From positions 1 to 50,099 of the forward strand of contig DFUT01000034.1 of the NCBI GenBank assembly GCA_002381125.1: a stretch of 50,099 bases of DNA. Reading direction: 5' to 3'. Below the pieces are notes generated by a model. It made no database searches and was not told where the DNA came from. It was given only the letters and a program-made list of their open reading frames with translations. Positions 23,469 to 32,922 of the stretch are shown one piece after another; position 1 is the stretch's first letter; the number at the start of each line of letters is the position of its first letter. The DNA is from Bacteroidales bacterium UBA4179. GTDB lineage: Bacteria; Bacteroidota; Bacteroidia; Bacteroidales; Dysgonomonadaceae. The position numbers and the translations under genes are program-made.

Positions 23469-25046
23469 ATGAAAACATATAGAAGGGCTATTTTCTTTTT
23501 CCTTTTTTCTTTTATGTTATTTATGACAAGTTGTTTTGACTTGAGTGAAGAGGTTTTTTCAGAGGTGACTGAAAAAAATTTTACTGCAACTGAAGATGAT
23601 GTTGTATCTTTAATAGCTTCAGGTTATACACCATTAAGGTTTATTATGGATTGGCAAGGCTTGTTTGATCTTCAAGAAGAGTCGGCGGATATTATTGTTA
23701 CACCTACAAGACCAAATGGTTGGGATGATGGCGGTACATACAAACGTATGCATTTTCATACGTGGAATAATTTACAATGGCAACCACGGAACACATGGCT
23801 TACGTCTTTTGAAGCAATTAATAACATTAACCGGGTTTTGATGCAGGTCACATCTAATTCTTTGCCTTTAACGGAAAAACAGATCATAGAAACAGAATCG
23901 GAATTAAGAGCATTAAGAGCACTTTGGTATTCAATTCTTTGTGATACACATGGAAATGTCCCTATTATCACTACTTATTCTGATGAAATTCCAGAACAAA
24001 AAACGAGGTCTGAAGTTTATAAATTTGTTATTGAGGAACTTTTACAAACTATTCCAAATTTACCAGTAAATGTGGATCAAAGCACTTATGGACGAATTAC
24101 AAAGTGGGCAGCGTATCATCTTTTGGCAAGAATGTATTTAAACGCGGAAATTTATAAAGGGAGTAATGAGTGGAATAAATGTATTAGTGCTTGTGATACT
24201 ATTATTAATAGTGGATTATTTGAATTAGAAGATAATTATTCGGATGTTTTTAAGGTAAATAATCAAAATTCAAAAGAGATTATTTTCGCTGTGCCTTATG
24301 ATGAAATATATGCAACAAATTGGTCTCAACATATGAAACAACTTTGTCCAGATCATAGATATGTGTTTAATATGGAAGCACAACCATGGGGTGGTTCAAG
24401 TGCTAATCCACAGTTTATCAATAGTTATTCAATAGGGGATAAGCGATTTGATGCTACATGGTTATATGGCGACCAGTTAAATGCAAAAGATGGAAGTGTG
24501 GTTATGACTTTGATAAATAAAATGCCGAGTATTTATTATTGTGAATTTGAGGAAGGTTACAGGGTTGGTAAGTATGAAATAAAGTTAGGATGTAAAGGTT
24601 CGATGAGTAATGATGTTCCTTATTTCAGGTATGCTGATGTTTTGCTTATGAAGGCTGAATGTTTATTGCGTACTGATAGAGCTGAGGAAGCAGCAGCGAT
24701 AGTTACTGAAGTTAGAAAAAGATGTTTTGATAGTCTTCAGGATGCTATGGTTACAGGAAATGAGTTGATGGGAAATACAACTATTCAATACGGCACATTA
24801 GACATTCATGGTAATATTGATGATCCAGGTAATCAGATGCCTGTTCAATACGGCCGTTTCTTAGATGAATTAGGATGGGAATTTGCTGCGGAGTTTAGAA
24901 GGAGAACTGATTTAATACGATTTGGTGTTTACCAAACAAAAAATTGGTATAATCACACACCTAAAGGTGATCATACTATTTTGTTTCCTATAGGGGAACC
25001 GGAATTAAATACCAATCCAAACTTATTTCAGAATCCTGGATATTGA
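23469..25046 (+). CDS. SusD/RagB family nutrient-binding surface lipoprotein
   Basis: The lid that binds glycan over the SusC barrel. The 525 residues start with a lipoprotein signal ending MLFMTSC (C22). The N-terminal SusD-like part (TEKNFTATEDDVVSLIASGY, SFEAINNINRVL) and the C-terminal RagB part (YFRYADVLLMKAECLLR, ELGWEFAAEFRRRTDLIRFG) are both present. The C-terminal TPR-like core and the PNLFQNPGY ending are as usual. The gene is AT-rich like the barrel part of susC, which supports joint descent of the pair. Confidence 0.95.
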   Translation: MKTYRRAIFFFLFSFMLFMTSCFDLSEEVFSEVTEKNFTATEDDVVSLIASGYTPLRFIMDWQGLFDLQEESADIIVTPTRPNGWDDGGTYKRMHFHTWNNLQWQPRNTWLTSFEAINNINRVLMQVTSNSLPLTEKQIIETESELRALRALWYSILCDTHGNVPIITTYSDEIPEQKTRSEVYKFVIEELLQTIPNLPVNVDQSTYGRITKWAAYHLLARMYLNAEIYKGSNEWNKCISACDTIINSGLFELEDNYSDVFKVNNQNSKEIIFAVPYDEIYATNWSQHMKQLCPDHRYVFNMEAQPWGGSSANPQFINSYSIGDKRFDATWLYGDQLNAKDGSVVMTLINKMPSIYYCEFEEGYRVGKYEIKLGCKGSMSNDVPYFRYADVLLMKAECLLRTDRAEEAAAIVTEVRKRCFDSLQDAMVTGNELMGNTTIQYGTLDIHGNIDDPGNQMPVQYGRFLDELGWEFAAEFRRRTDLIRFGVYQTKNWYNHTPKGDHTILFPIGEPELNTNPNLFQNPGY

Positions 25047-25099
25047 TTTTTATTATTTTCTTGAAAATTGCCTTTTATTTATTTTTTAATGTTATTTTA

Positions 25100-27808
25100 A
25101 TGAAAAAAATATCCGCTTGTTTTTTTTTATTATATTTTTCTTTCCTGTTTTCTAAGGAAAGTATTTTTGCTAATACAATTCGTGTTTTTAATGAAAATCA
25201 AAGGTGTTTAAATTTAACTCCAATTTTTAATATTACCCTTCATGGATCTTCCCAAACAGCAACGACGTTATCTCCTTTTTCCGATCCGGAGTTTAATTTT
25301 ACCACAGGAGAATGGTTTGAAGAGCGTAAAGGTGACGGTTATTATCAATTGGGAGATATTACTTTTCGTACAAAATTTGAAGGTGAAAAAGAGTGGAAAA
25401 GCTATTCGACAGCTGCAATGAGGTTGCCGATAGAACCGTTGAAAGATTTGAAAGAAAATGTTTTAGCCGCTGCTGATTTGGGTAATACTTTACCTGAGGA
25501 TGTACCATTGGAAGTTAAACGTTATTGGGAAAAAAGTGATGACAAACTCGTATTGCGTTTCGAATTGAAAAATAAAAGAGATAAAAATGTAGAAATCGGA
25601 GCTTTGGGCATTCCCTTGATTTTCAATAATATTTTTCACAATAAACATTTAGACAGAGTACATAAGGAAAATGTTTTTTTCGATCCTTATATAGGAATGG
25701 ATGCCGGTTATCTTCAGGTAGTACGTTTGAGCGGGGAGGGTCCGGTACTTTTGGTACTTCCTCATGAGAAAACGCCGTTTGAGGCTTACCGTCCTTTACT
25801 TGATGATCCCATGCCGCGGGGAATTACTTTTGAAGGGTTTCATGAATGGATGGTTCATAGCAAAGCTTATGCCGAAAACGAATGGATATCTGCCGAGCAA
25901 TGGAATAAACCTACTTCAAAGATCCTTTTCCCCGGCGAAATTTATAGTGTTGGAATTGAATTTGTCTTGGTTGAAAATGTACACAATATCGAGAAGACTC
26001 TCGTTGATTATAATCGTCCTCTTGTTATGGGGATACCCGGTTATGTTTTGCCTCAGGATGTCGAAGGTAAATTATTTCTCAAATATAGTGAAAGAGTAAA
26101 AACGATTCATGCGGAACCTGCAGGATCTTTATCGATTGAAGAAGATGAAAGTACTCCTAATGGCTGGATCACTTACCGGATAAAAGGGCAAAAGTGGGGA
26201 AGATCTCGTTTATCGATTATATATGATGACGGGATCATACAAACGATTCACTATAAAGTGATAAAGCCGGAGTCCGATGTTGTTGCAGACAATGGACGTT
26301 TTCTCACTTCCGAACAATGGTTTGATGACTTTGACGATCCCTTTAAACGGGCGCCATCCGTGATAACTTATGATTGTGAAAAAAAAGAACAGGTAACACA
26401 GGATGGTCGTGTATGGATTGCCGGACTCAGTGATGAAGGAGGTGCAGGGAGTTGGCTTAATGCCATTATGAAACAACTGATTCAACCTGATCCTTATGAG
26501 GTGAAAAAAATGGAGGATTTTGTGAATCAGACTTTATGGGGCGGAATACAATATAGTAAGGGTAATTGGAAATACGGTGTTCGTAAAAGTTTGTTCTATT
26601 ATGAGCCGGACAGTATGCCTAAGGGTACTTACAGAGAAGATATAAATTATAACACGTGGTCGGCATGGAGAAAAAAGGAGGCTGAATCTGTTGGACGATC
26701 TTATAATTATCCTCATGTTACTGCAGCTTACTGGGTATTATATCGGTTGGCACGCAATTACAAAGGGTTAGCAACTCAACGTTCTTGGGAATGGTATTTG
26801 GGGCAAGCTTTTCAAACGGTTATGGCAATGATAAAATATGCTCCATATTATGCTCAGTTTGGACAAATGGAAGGTACTGTTTTTCTTCTGGTTCTTGAAG
26901 ATTTGCAAAGGGAAGAATGGACTGATGAGGCACAAAAGCTAGAGATCGCAATGAGGGAACGGGCTGAACATTGGAGTTCTTTAAATTATCCGTTTGGTAG
27001 TGAAATGCCGTGGGATTCAACAGGACAAGAAGAGGTATACATGTGGTCGAAATATTTTGGATTTGATAAAAAAGCAGAGGTTACGTTAAAAGCTATTTTG
27101 GCATATATGCCTACAATTCCTCATTGGGGGTATAATGGTTGTGCACGTCGGTATTGGGATTTTCTATATGCCGGGAAATTATCGCGAATAGAGCGTCAAA
27201 TTCATCATTACGGATCGGCTTTGAATGCGATACCTGTTTTGCATGCTTTTAAAGAAATGCCGGATGATTTTTACCTTCTCCGTGTGGGTTATGGTGGTTT
27301 AATGGGTGCTCTTTCCAATATTACGCAAGAAGGTTTTGCTCCATGTGCTTTTCATTCTTATCCTTCTACTCTATGTATTGATGGTATATCGGGAGATTAT
27401 GGGCCGGGTTTTTTTGGATATGCAGTGAATACGGCTTCTTTTTTGGTACATCATAATGAGTTTGGATGGCTTGCTTTCGGAGGAAATATTATCCGTGAAA
27501 GCGATTGGATTACGATGGAAGTGACTACTGCTGCGCGTTCGCGTATCTTTATTGCAGCTGAAGGAATAGAATTGGTATTAGATGCCGGTAAATTCAGATC
27601 GGTTTCCTATCATCCTCAAACCGGAAAAATTCGTATTGTGCTTGAGCCTGCAAATGAGTTCACCCCACAAGCTTTGTTGCGGATTACGCCTTATCCTGAT
27701 GGGGATTTAAAAAAGTACGTTCCAAAAGGTTTTTCAAAAAATAATCGTGACCTCTATGAGATACCGCTTATTACGAAAGAGAAAATAGTAGAAATCCAAA
27801 GCAAATAG
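25100..27808 (+). CDS. Large secreted PUL protein, DUF5695-like
   Basis: A 902-residue exported protein; the ATG at 25100 gives a signal peptide MKKISACFFLLYFSFLFSKESIFA. A TTG start inside the susD stop is in frame but adds a second hydrophobic run and is unlikely. The N-terminal half looks like beta-sandwich (VLRFELKNKRDKNVEIGALGIPLIF). The C-terminal half is helical with Trp-rich segments (HVTAAYWVLYRLARNYKGL, PHWGYNGCARRYWDFLYAGKLSRIERQIHHYGSAL), as in (alpha/alpha)6-toroid glycosidases and lyases. It resembles the DUF5695 family by memory; catalytic residues cannot be named. Its place after susD suggests a glycan-active enzyme. Confidence 0.6.
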   Translation: MKKISACFFLLYFSFLFSKESIFANTIRVFNENQRCLNLTPIFNITLHGSSQTATTLSPFSDPEFNFTTGEWFEERKGDGYYQLGDITFRTKFEGEKEWKSYSTAAMRLPIEPLKDLKENVLAAADLGNTLPEDVPLEVKRYWEKSDDKLVLRFELKNKRDKNVEIGALGIPLIFNNIFHNKHLDRVHKENVFFDPYIGMDAGYLQVVRLSGEGPVLLVLPHEKTPFEAYRPLLDDPMPRGITFEGFHEWMVHSKAYAENEWISAEQWNKPTSKILFPGEIYSVGIEFVLVENVHNIEKTLVDYNRPLVMGIPGYVLPQDVEGKLFLKYSERVKTIHAEPAGSLSIEEDESTPNGWITYRIKGQKWGRSRLSIIYDDGIIQTIHYKVIKPESDVVADNGRFLTSEQWFDDFDDPFKRAPSVITYDCEKKEQVTQDGRVWIAGLSDEGGAGSWLNAIMKQLIQPDPYEVKKMEDFVNQTLWGGIQYSKGNWKYGVRKSLFYYEPDSMPKGTYREDINYNTWSAWRKKEAESVGRSYNYPHVTAAYWVLYRLARNYKGLATQRSWEWYLGQAFQTVMAMIKYAPYYAQFGQMEGTVFLLVLEDLQREEWTDEAQKLEIAMRERAEHWSSLNYPFGSEMPWDSTGQEEVYMWSKYFGFDKKAEVTLKAILAYMPTIPHWGYNGCARRYWDFLYAGKLSRIERQIHHYGSALNAIPVLHAFKEMPDDFYLLRVGYGGLMGALSNITQEGFAPCAFHSYPSTLCIDGISGDYGPGFFGYAVNTASFLVHHNEFGWLAFGGNIIRESDWITMEVTTAARSRIFIAAEGIELVLDAGKFRSVSYHPQTGKIRIVLEPANEFTPQALLRITPYPDGDLKKYVPKGFSKNNRDLYEIPLITKEKIVEIQSK

Positions 27809-27871
27809 TTTTAATTTTTAAATTTCGCTAATTGGGATATATTTTAAAATTTTTAATAAATAAACAGGAAT

Positions 27872-30241
27872 ATGAAAAAGAAAGTAATTATTATTTATGT
27901 TTTATTTTTCAGCGGTATTATGCTGTTTTACTCTTGTCAGAAGTCTGCTGAAAAGAAGAATTATGTAAAAACAGATGGTCCTGAGATCGTACCATTCAGG
28001 GCTTTACAGTTCGATCTTGAAAATGTAAAATTAAAAGAAGGGCCTTTTTTAAAGGCTATGAAGCTCAATGAAAAAATTCTTTTGAATTATGAGCCTGATC
28101 GTTTTCTTGCCAATTTTCGCATAGAAGCAGGGTTAAAACCGAAAGCCGAACACTATGGAGGGTGGGAATCGGAATCATTGACAGGTCATAGTTTGGGACA
28201 TTATTTATCGGCATGTTCCATGATGTATAAGACAACCGATAATAAAGAGTTTCTTAATCGGGTCAATTATATTGTGGCTGAATTGGATACTATTCAAAAG
28301 GCCAATGGCGGCAGATATATTGGCGCCTTCAAAGATGGGAAAAAAATTTTCGAGGAGGAAATAGCCAAAGGCGATATTCGTTCTGCAGGATTTGATCTTA
28401 ATGGCATTTGGGCCCCCATTTATACACAGCATAAGATAATGATGGGATTGATAGATGCCTACAAACTGTGTGGAAATAAAAAGGCGTTGCAGATAAATAA
28501 AAATTTTGCTGATTGGCTTGGATCCATTGTTCAAAATCTTACACATGAACAAGTGCAAAAAATGCTTCATTGCGAACATGGTGGGATTAATGAGGCGTAT
28601 GCAGAATTATATGCGGTTACAGGTGAAGAGAAATACCTCGATCTTTCACGAGTGTTTCATCATGAAGCTGTTTTGGAACCTCTTTCAAAAGGAATCGATA
28701 TTTTGCCCGGCCTACATGTTAATACACAAATTCCCAAAGTTATTGGATTGGCACGGCGTTATGAATTAACGGCAGATAGTGTTGATCGAAAAACTGCTGA
28801 ATTTTTTTGGGACAGGGTGGTGCATCATCACTCTTACGTAACAGGAGGTGTGGGCGATCATGAATATTTTGGTCCCCCTGATACTCTGAGTAACAGGCTT
28901 AGCAGTAATACTACGGAAACGTGTTGTGTTTATAATATGCTTAAACTTTCTAATCATCTTTTTAAATGGGAAGGAGAACCACAAGTGGCCGATTATTACG
29001 AGCGTGCGCTTTTTAATCATATACTCTCCTCTCAACATCCTGAAACAGGGCATGTTATTTATAACTTATCGTTGGAAATGGGAGGATATAAAGCTTACCA
29101 AAATCCTTTTGTCTTTACCTGTTGTGTAGGAACGGGGATGGAAAATCATGCAAAATATCCTTGGTTTATTTATTATCACAACGACAATGAACTATTTGTA
29201 AGTCAGTTTATTGCCTCTGAACTATCTTGGGAAGAAAAAGGATTGAAACTTGTCCAAGAAACGCGTTATCCGGAAGAACAACATACTTCATTTATTTTTG
29301 AATGCAAAGAACCGGTTGACTTGACGTTGCGAATTCGTTATCCTTATTGGGCTGAAAAGGAGATTGCCGTTAAAGTAAATGGAAAGAAAATTAAGGTATC
29401 GAAGTCACCGGAAAGTTTTGTTGCTATTAATCGGATATGGAAATCCGGAGACAAAGTTGAAGTTGAATTTCCTTTCTCATTGCGATTGGAGCCTATGCCG
29501 GACAACAAGGACAGAGTTGCTTTAATGTATGGCCCGTTGGTTCTTGCAGGTCAATTGGGATCTGTTGATGATCCAAATGCTTCCGATCCTTTGTATGTGC
29601 CGGTATTGATGTCAAATGATCGCAATCCGGAGAATTGGATGACTATGATTTCGGATAGTCCAAATACTTTTAAAACGGAAGGTGTCGGACGCCCTCGCGA
29701 TATAGTTTTTAAACCGTTTTATCAAACGCACGATTGTCGTTATTCTGTTTATTTCGATATATTTGATGAAAAGAAATGGGCAGAATTTCAAGAGGAGTAT
29801 AAGTCTAAACAGGAAGAGAAAAAACAATTGGAAGCGCGTACTATAGATTTTTTTCAGCCGGGAGAAATGCAGCCGGAGAGAGATCATAATTTCAAAAGCG
29901 AAAAATGTTGGGTGGGGGAATTCCGGCGTCGCAAGTATCGTGAAGTTGATCGTGGCGGTTGGATGTCTTGCGAAATGAAGGTTAAAGAAGGTAGTCCAAT
30001 ACAACTGGCTGTTGAATATTGGGGAGGTTATCCGGGTTCCAGAACTTTTGATATTCTGGTTAATGGTCGTTTGATAGCCACCGAAAATATTTCCAATGCA
30101 CGATCGGGCGAATTTTACACTAAAATATATGATCTGCCTGATGATTTGGATATTTCAGGGGAAACAATCACGGTTAAATTTGTTCCAAAAGATAATCATA
30201 GAGCAGGCCCCATATTTGGTATTAGGACATTGAAAAAATAA
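27872..30241 (+). CDS. GH127/GH146-type beta-L-arabinofuranosidase, lipoprotein
   Basis: Predicted exo-enzyme that removes beta-L-arabinofuranose. The 789 residues begin with a lipoprotein signal (GIMLFYSCQKS, C22). The (alpha/alpha)6 domain carries the zinc-thiolate site of the family: E349 and C351 in TETCCVYN, and C417-C418 in FTCCVGTGMEN, one of which is the expected nucleophile. The upstream GDHEYFG probably supplies the acid/base Glu. A beta-sandwich follows, then a C-terminal domain of the DUF6805 kind (GGWMSCEMKVKEG, FDILVNGRLIATENI). The extra domain is closer to GH146 than to HypBA1. Start and operon position are clear, with 63 bp after the DUF5695-like gene. Confidence 0.88.
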   Translation: MKKKVIIIYVLFFSGIMLFYSCQKSAEKKNYVKTDGPEIVPFRALQFDLENVKLKEGPFLKAMKLNEKILLNYEPDRFLANFRIEAGLKPKAEHYGGWESESLTGHSLGHYLSACSMMYKTTDNKEFLNRVNYIVAELDTIQKANGGRYIGAFKDGKKIFEEEIAKGDIRSAGFDLNGIWAPIYTQHKIMMGLIDAYKLCGNKKALQINKNFADWLGSIVQNLTHEQVQKMLHCEHGGINEAYAELYAVTGEEKYLDLSRVFHHEAVLEPLSKGIDILPGLHVNTQIPKVIGLARRYELTADSVDRKTAEFFWDRVVHHHSYVTGGVGDHEYFGPPDTLSNRLSSNTTETCCVYNMLKLSNHLFKWEGEPQVADYYERALFNHILSSQHPETGHVIYNLSLEMGGYKAYQNPFVFTCCVGTGMENHAKYPWFIYYHNDNELFVSQFIASELSWEEKGLKLVQETRYPEEQHTSFIFECKEPVDLTLRIRYPYWAEKEIAVKVNGKKIKVSKSPESFVAINRIWKSGDKVEVEFPFSLRLEPMPDNKDRVALMYGPLVLAGQLGSVDDPNASDPLYVPVLMSNDRNPENWMTMISDSPNTFKTEGVGRPRDIVFKPFYQTHDCRYSVYFDIFDEKKWAEFQEEYKSKQEEKKQLEARTIDFFQPGEMQPERDHNFKSEKCWVGEFRRRKYREVDRGGWMSCEMKVKEGSPIQLAVEYWGGYPGSRTFDILVNGRLIATENISNARSGEFYTKIYDLPDDLDISGETITVKFVPKDNHRAGPIFGIRTLKK

Positions 30242-30338
30242 TAGAGATCAGGGTATTGTATTGTTTTAAAAGAATATGTATTGAAAAGGCGATTTGAGTT
30301 TACTTTGAATTATTTTTTGGATTTAAAAGTATGATGCA

Positions 30339-32574
30339 ATGAAACGTTTGGTTTTTCTTCATTTTTTTTTTCTTTGTAGTTTTAACAAGTGGAGCACAAT
30401 TAACACAAAAAGATTATCAACGCGCAGATTCAGTTTCCGAGTTTCAACGTATGATATTACATGATGTGCTTGATTTGCAATGGATTGAAAACACTCATGT
30501 ATTGTGGTACAAAACAAGAACTTTGGATGAAGGGATTAAATTTTATTTGATAGATGCCGACAAACAAGACAGGCGGGATGCTTTTGATCATGATCGACTG
30601 GCATATTGTATTGAACAGAGAGTGAAAATAAAGGTTTCGAAAGATAATTTGCCTCTTCGAAATCTAAGATTTTCCAATGATTTATCGAATCTGACCTTTG
30701 AACAAAAAGATACTTTGTGGAGGTGTCATTTATCTGATGATTATCGATTGGAAGCACTTCATCCGGTAGAGAAAAGAATGCGCCGTTCGTATTGGGGAAA
30801 GATACGCAATGAATTGGGAAATAGGCCTGTAATATCGCCGGATGGTAAGACAGAAGCATTTATCAGGGATTATAATGTTTTTGTTCGTGATCTTAAAAAT
30901 CAGATGACCACTCAATTAAGTTTTGATGGTTCGGCCGGGGATTATTATTCGTCTTTCATTGTATGGTCGCCCGATTCCCGCTATCTTACTACAAATAAAG
31001 TTCGACCGAATGAAAAACGATACATTCATTTTGTAGAATCTGCACCTGCCGATCAACTTCAACCCCGGCTGCACAAGCTGGAATATCTCAAACCCGGTGA
31101 TGCTCTTCCTATTTATCGGCCTTCTTTGTTTGATGTTGAAAAAGGTATTCAAATAAACGTCGATACTCGTCCTTTTGAGAATCAATACAGCATTTCTCAT
31201 GTAAAGTGGGATTCCGACAGTCAGGCATTCACTTTTGAATTTAACCAACGCGGGCATCAAGTTTATCAGGTAGTGAGGGTAGAAGCTCAAACAGGAGAAA
31301 TACAAATTATTGTTGATGAACGAAGCGATACTTTTATTGATTATAGCGGGAAGCATTTTCGTTACGATGTGGAAAATACCGGTGAAATAATATGGGCTTC
31401 CGAACGTGATGGATGGAATCATCTTTATTTAATAGACGGTGAAACGGGGAAAATTAAAAATCAAATAACTAAAGGGAATTGGGTAGTCAGGGGTGTTGAA
31501 CACATTGATGAGCAGAATCGGATTATTATTTTCAAAGGAAGTGGTCGGAACAAGGACGAAGATCCTTATTTTGTCCATTATTATCGAGTAGGTTTTGATG
31601 GTAAGGGGTTGATTGATTTAACTCCGGAAAAGAGAAATCACGAGGCTAAATTTTCCGGCGATTATAGCTATTTTATCGATACATATTCTACGGTAAATAT
31701 TCCGCCGGTCTCGGTTTTACGCAATGCTGCAGATGGGGCTCGGCTAATGACACTTGAAGAAGCCGATATTTCGTTGCTGGAGAAACACGGTTGGATAGCT
31801 CCCGAGCCTTTCGTAGCCAAAGGGAGGGATGGTAAAACAGATATTTGGGGTAATATTTATCGGCCCACGACTTTTGATCCGACCCGATCTTATCCGATAA
31901 TCGAATACATTTATGCCGGGCCCCAAAGTTCTTTCGTACAAAAGAATTTCAATGCATATGTGCCGCCCTTTAGTGGTTTGGCCGAACTGGGATTTATTAT
32001 CGTGCAAATCGATGGGATGGGAACTTCCAATCGGAGCAAGGCTTTTCATGATGTTTGTTACCGGAACTTGAAAGATGCCGGTTTTCCTGATCGTATTCGT
32101 TGGATAAAAGCTGCCGCTGAACAATATTCTTATATGGATACTACCCGAGTTGGGATTTTCGGTTCATCGGCCGGAGGACAAAATGCGATGGCAGGTGTTC
32201 TTTTTCATCCCGATTTTTATGATGCAGCCGTAGCGTCTTGTGGTTGTCATGATAATCGTATGGATAAAATGTGGTGGAACGAGCAATGGATGGGGTATCC
32301 CATAGGACCCCACTATGCCGCTTCTTCCAATGTGGAAAATGCACATCTTTTGCAGGGAGATCTTTTGTTGATTGTGGGAGAGATTGACGATAATGTGGAT
32401 CCCGCTTCAACTATGCAAGTGGCGAATGCTTTGATAAAGGCGGGGAAAGAATTTGAGTTGGTGGTTTTGCCCGGCGTAGGTCATACACTGGGAGGAGCTT
32501 ATGGAGAAAGGAAGCGAAGAGATTTCTTTGTTCGGACGCTGCTTCACGAATCTACTCCCCTTTGGAATGAATAA
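30339..32574 (+). CDS. S9 family peptidase (prolyl oligopeptidase/DPP-IV type), signal peptide out of frame
   Basis: A serine peptidase with an N-terminal beta-propeller and a C-terminal alpha/beta hydrolase domain. The nucleophile Ser is in GSSAGG (codon 32167-32169), the Asp lies in GEIDDNVDP and the His in PGVGHTLGG. The expected start is the ATG at 30339 (MKRLVFLH), giving a signal peptide. However, a run of ten T at 30362-30371 shifts the frame. With nine T the reading would be MKRLVFLHFFFFVVLTSGAQ and would continue smoothly into the mature enzyme. As written, the intact frame begins at an ATG at 30451, which leaves no signal. This could be slippage control, a true mutation or a sequence error. 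Such peptidases prefer Pro. Confidence 0.85.
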
Positions 32575-32922
32575 ATAAAAATTTGAGTTGAATTGTAATC
32601 GCATTGTTCTTGACTGCTCTTGTTCGTGTGGTGATGTGGGAGATAAATTTGGGGTTCGACTGCAAATATACGTCAGACGCCGTGAAAGCAGGAAAGTATA
32701 CCGAGTAGTACAAGCGCTATTTAGGACTGGAATAATTATATAGAGAATACGCTTCAAATTTGGAGAACGAAACACATCATTAATATTTGAAATCAATTAC
32801 GAAAAATCGTGTTTCGATTGGATTTGTTTGTTTACCGGTATGAATGATTAATTTTAATGATTTATATATTTTCAACATCCTTAATATTAATAGTGAGTTT
32901 TTTAGTTTTAATAACTTTAGTA
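32575..32922 (+). other. Intergenic stretch with a possible gene remnant
   Basis: 348 bp between the S9 peptidase and the next GH127 gene. From about 32628 one frame reads VVMWEINLGFDCKYTSDAV, then KAGKYTE, a TAG, YKRYLGLE, a TAA and LYREYASNLENETHH to a TAA at 32783. The segments look like decayed helical coding sequence, but I cannot name a family. The rest is AT-rich leader; no clear promoter or hairpin is seen. Confidence 0.3.
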
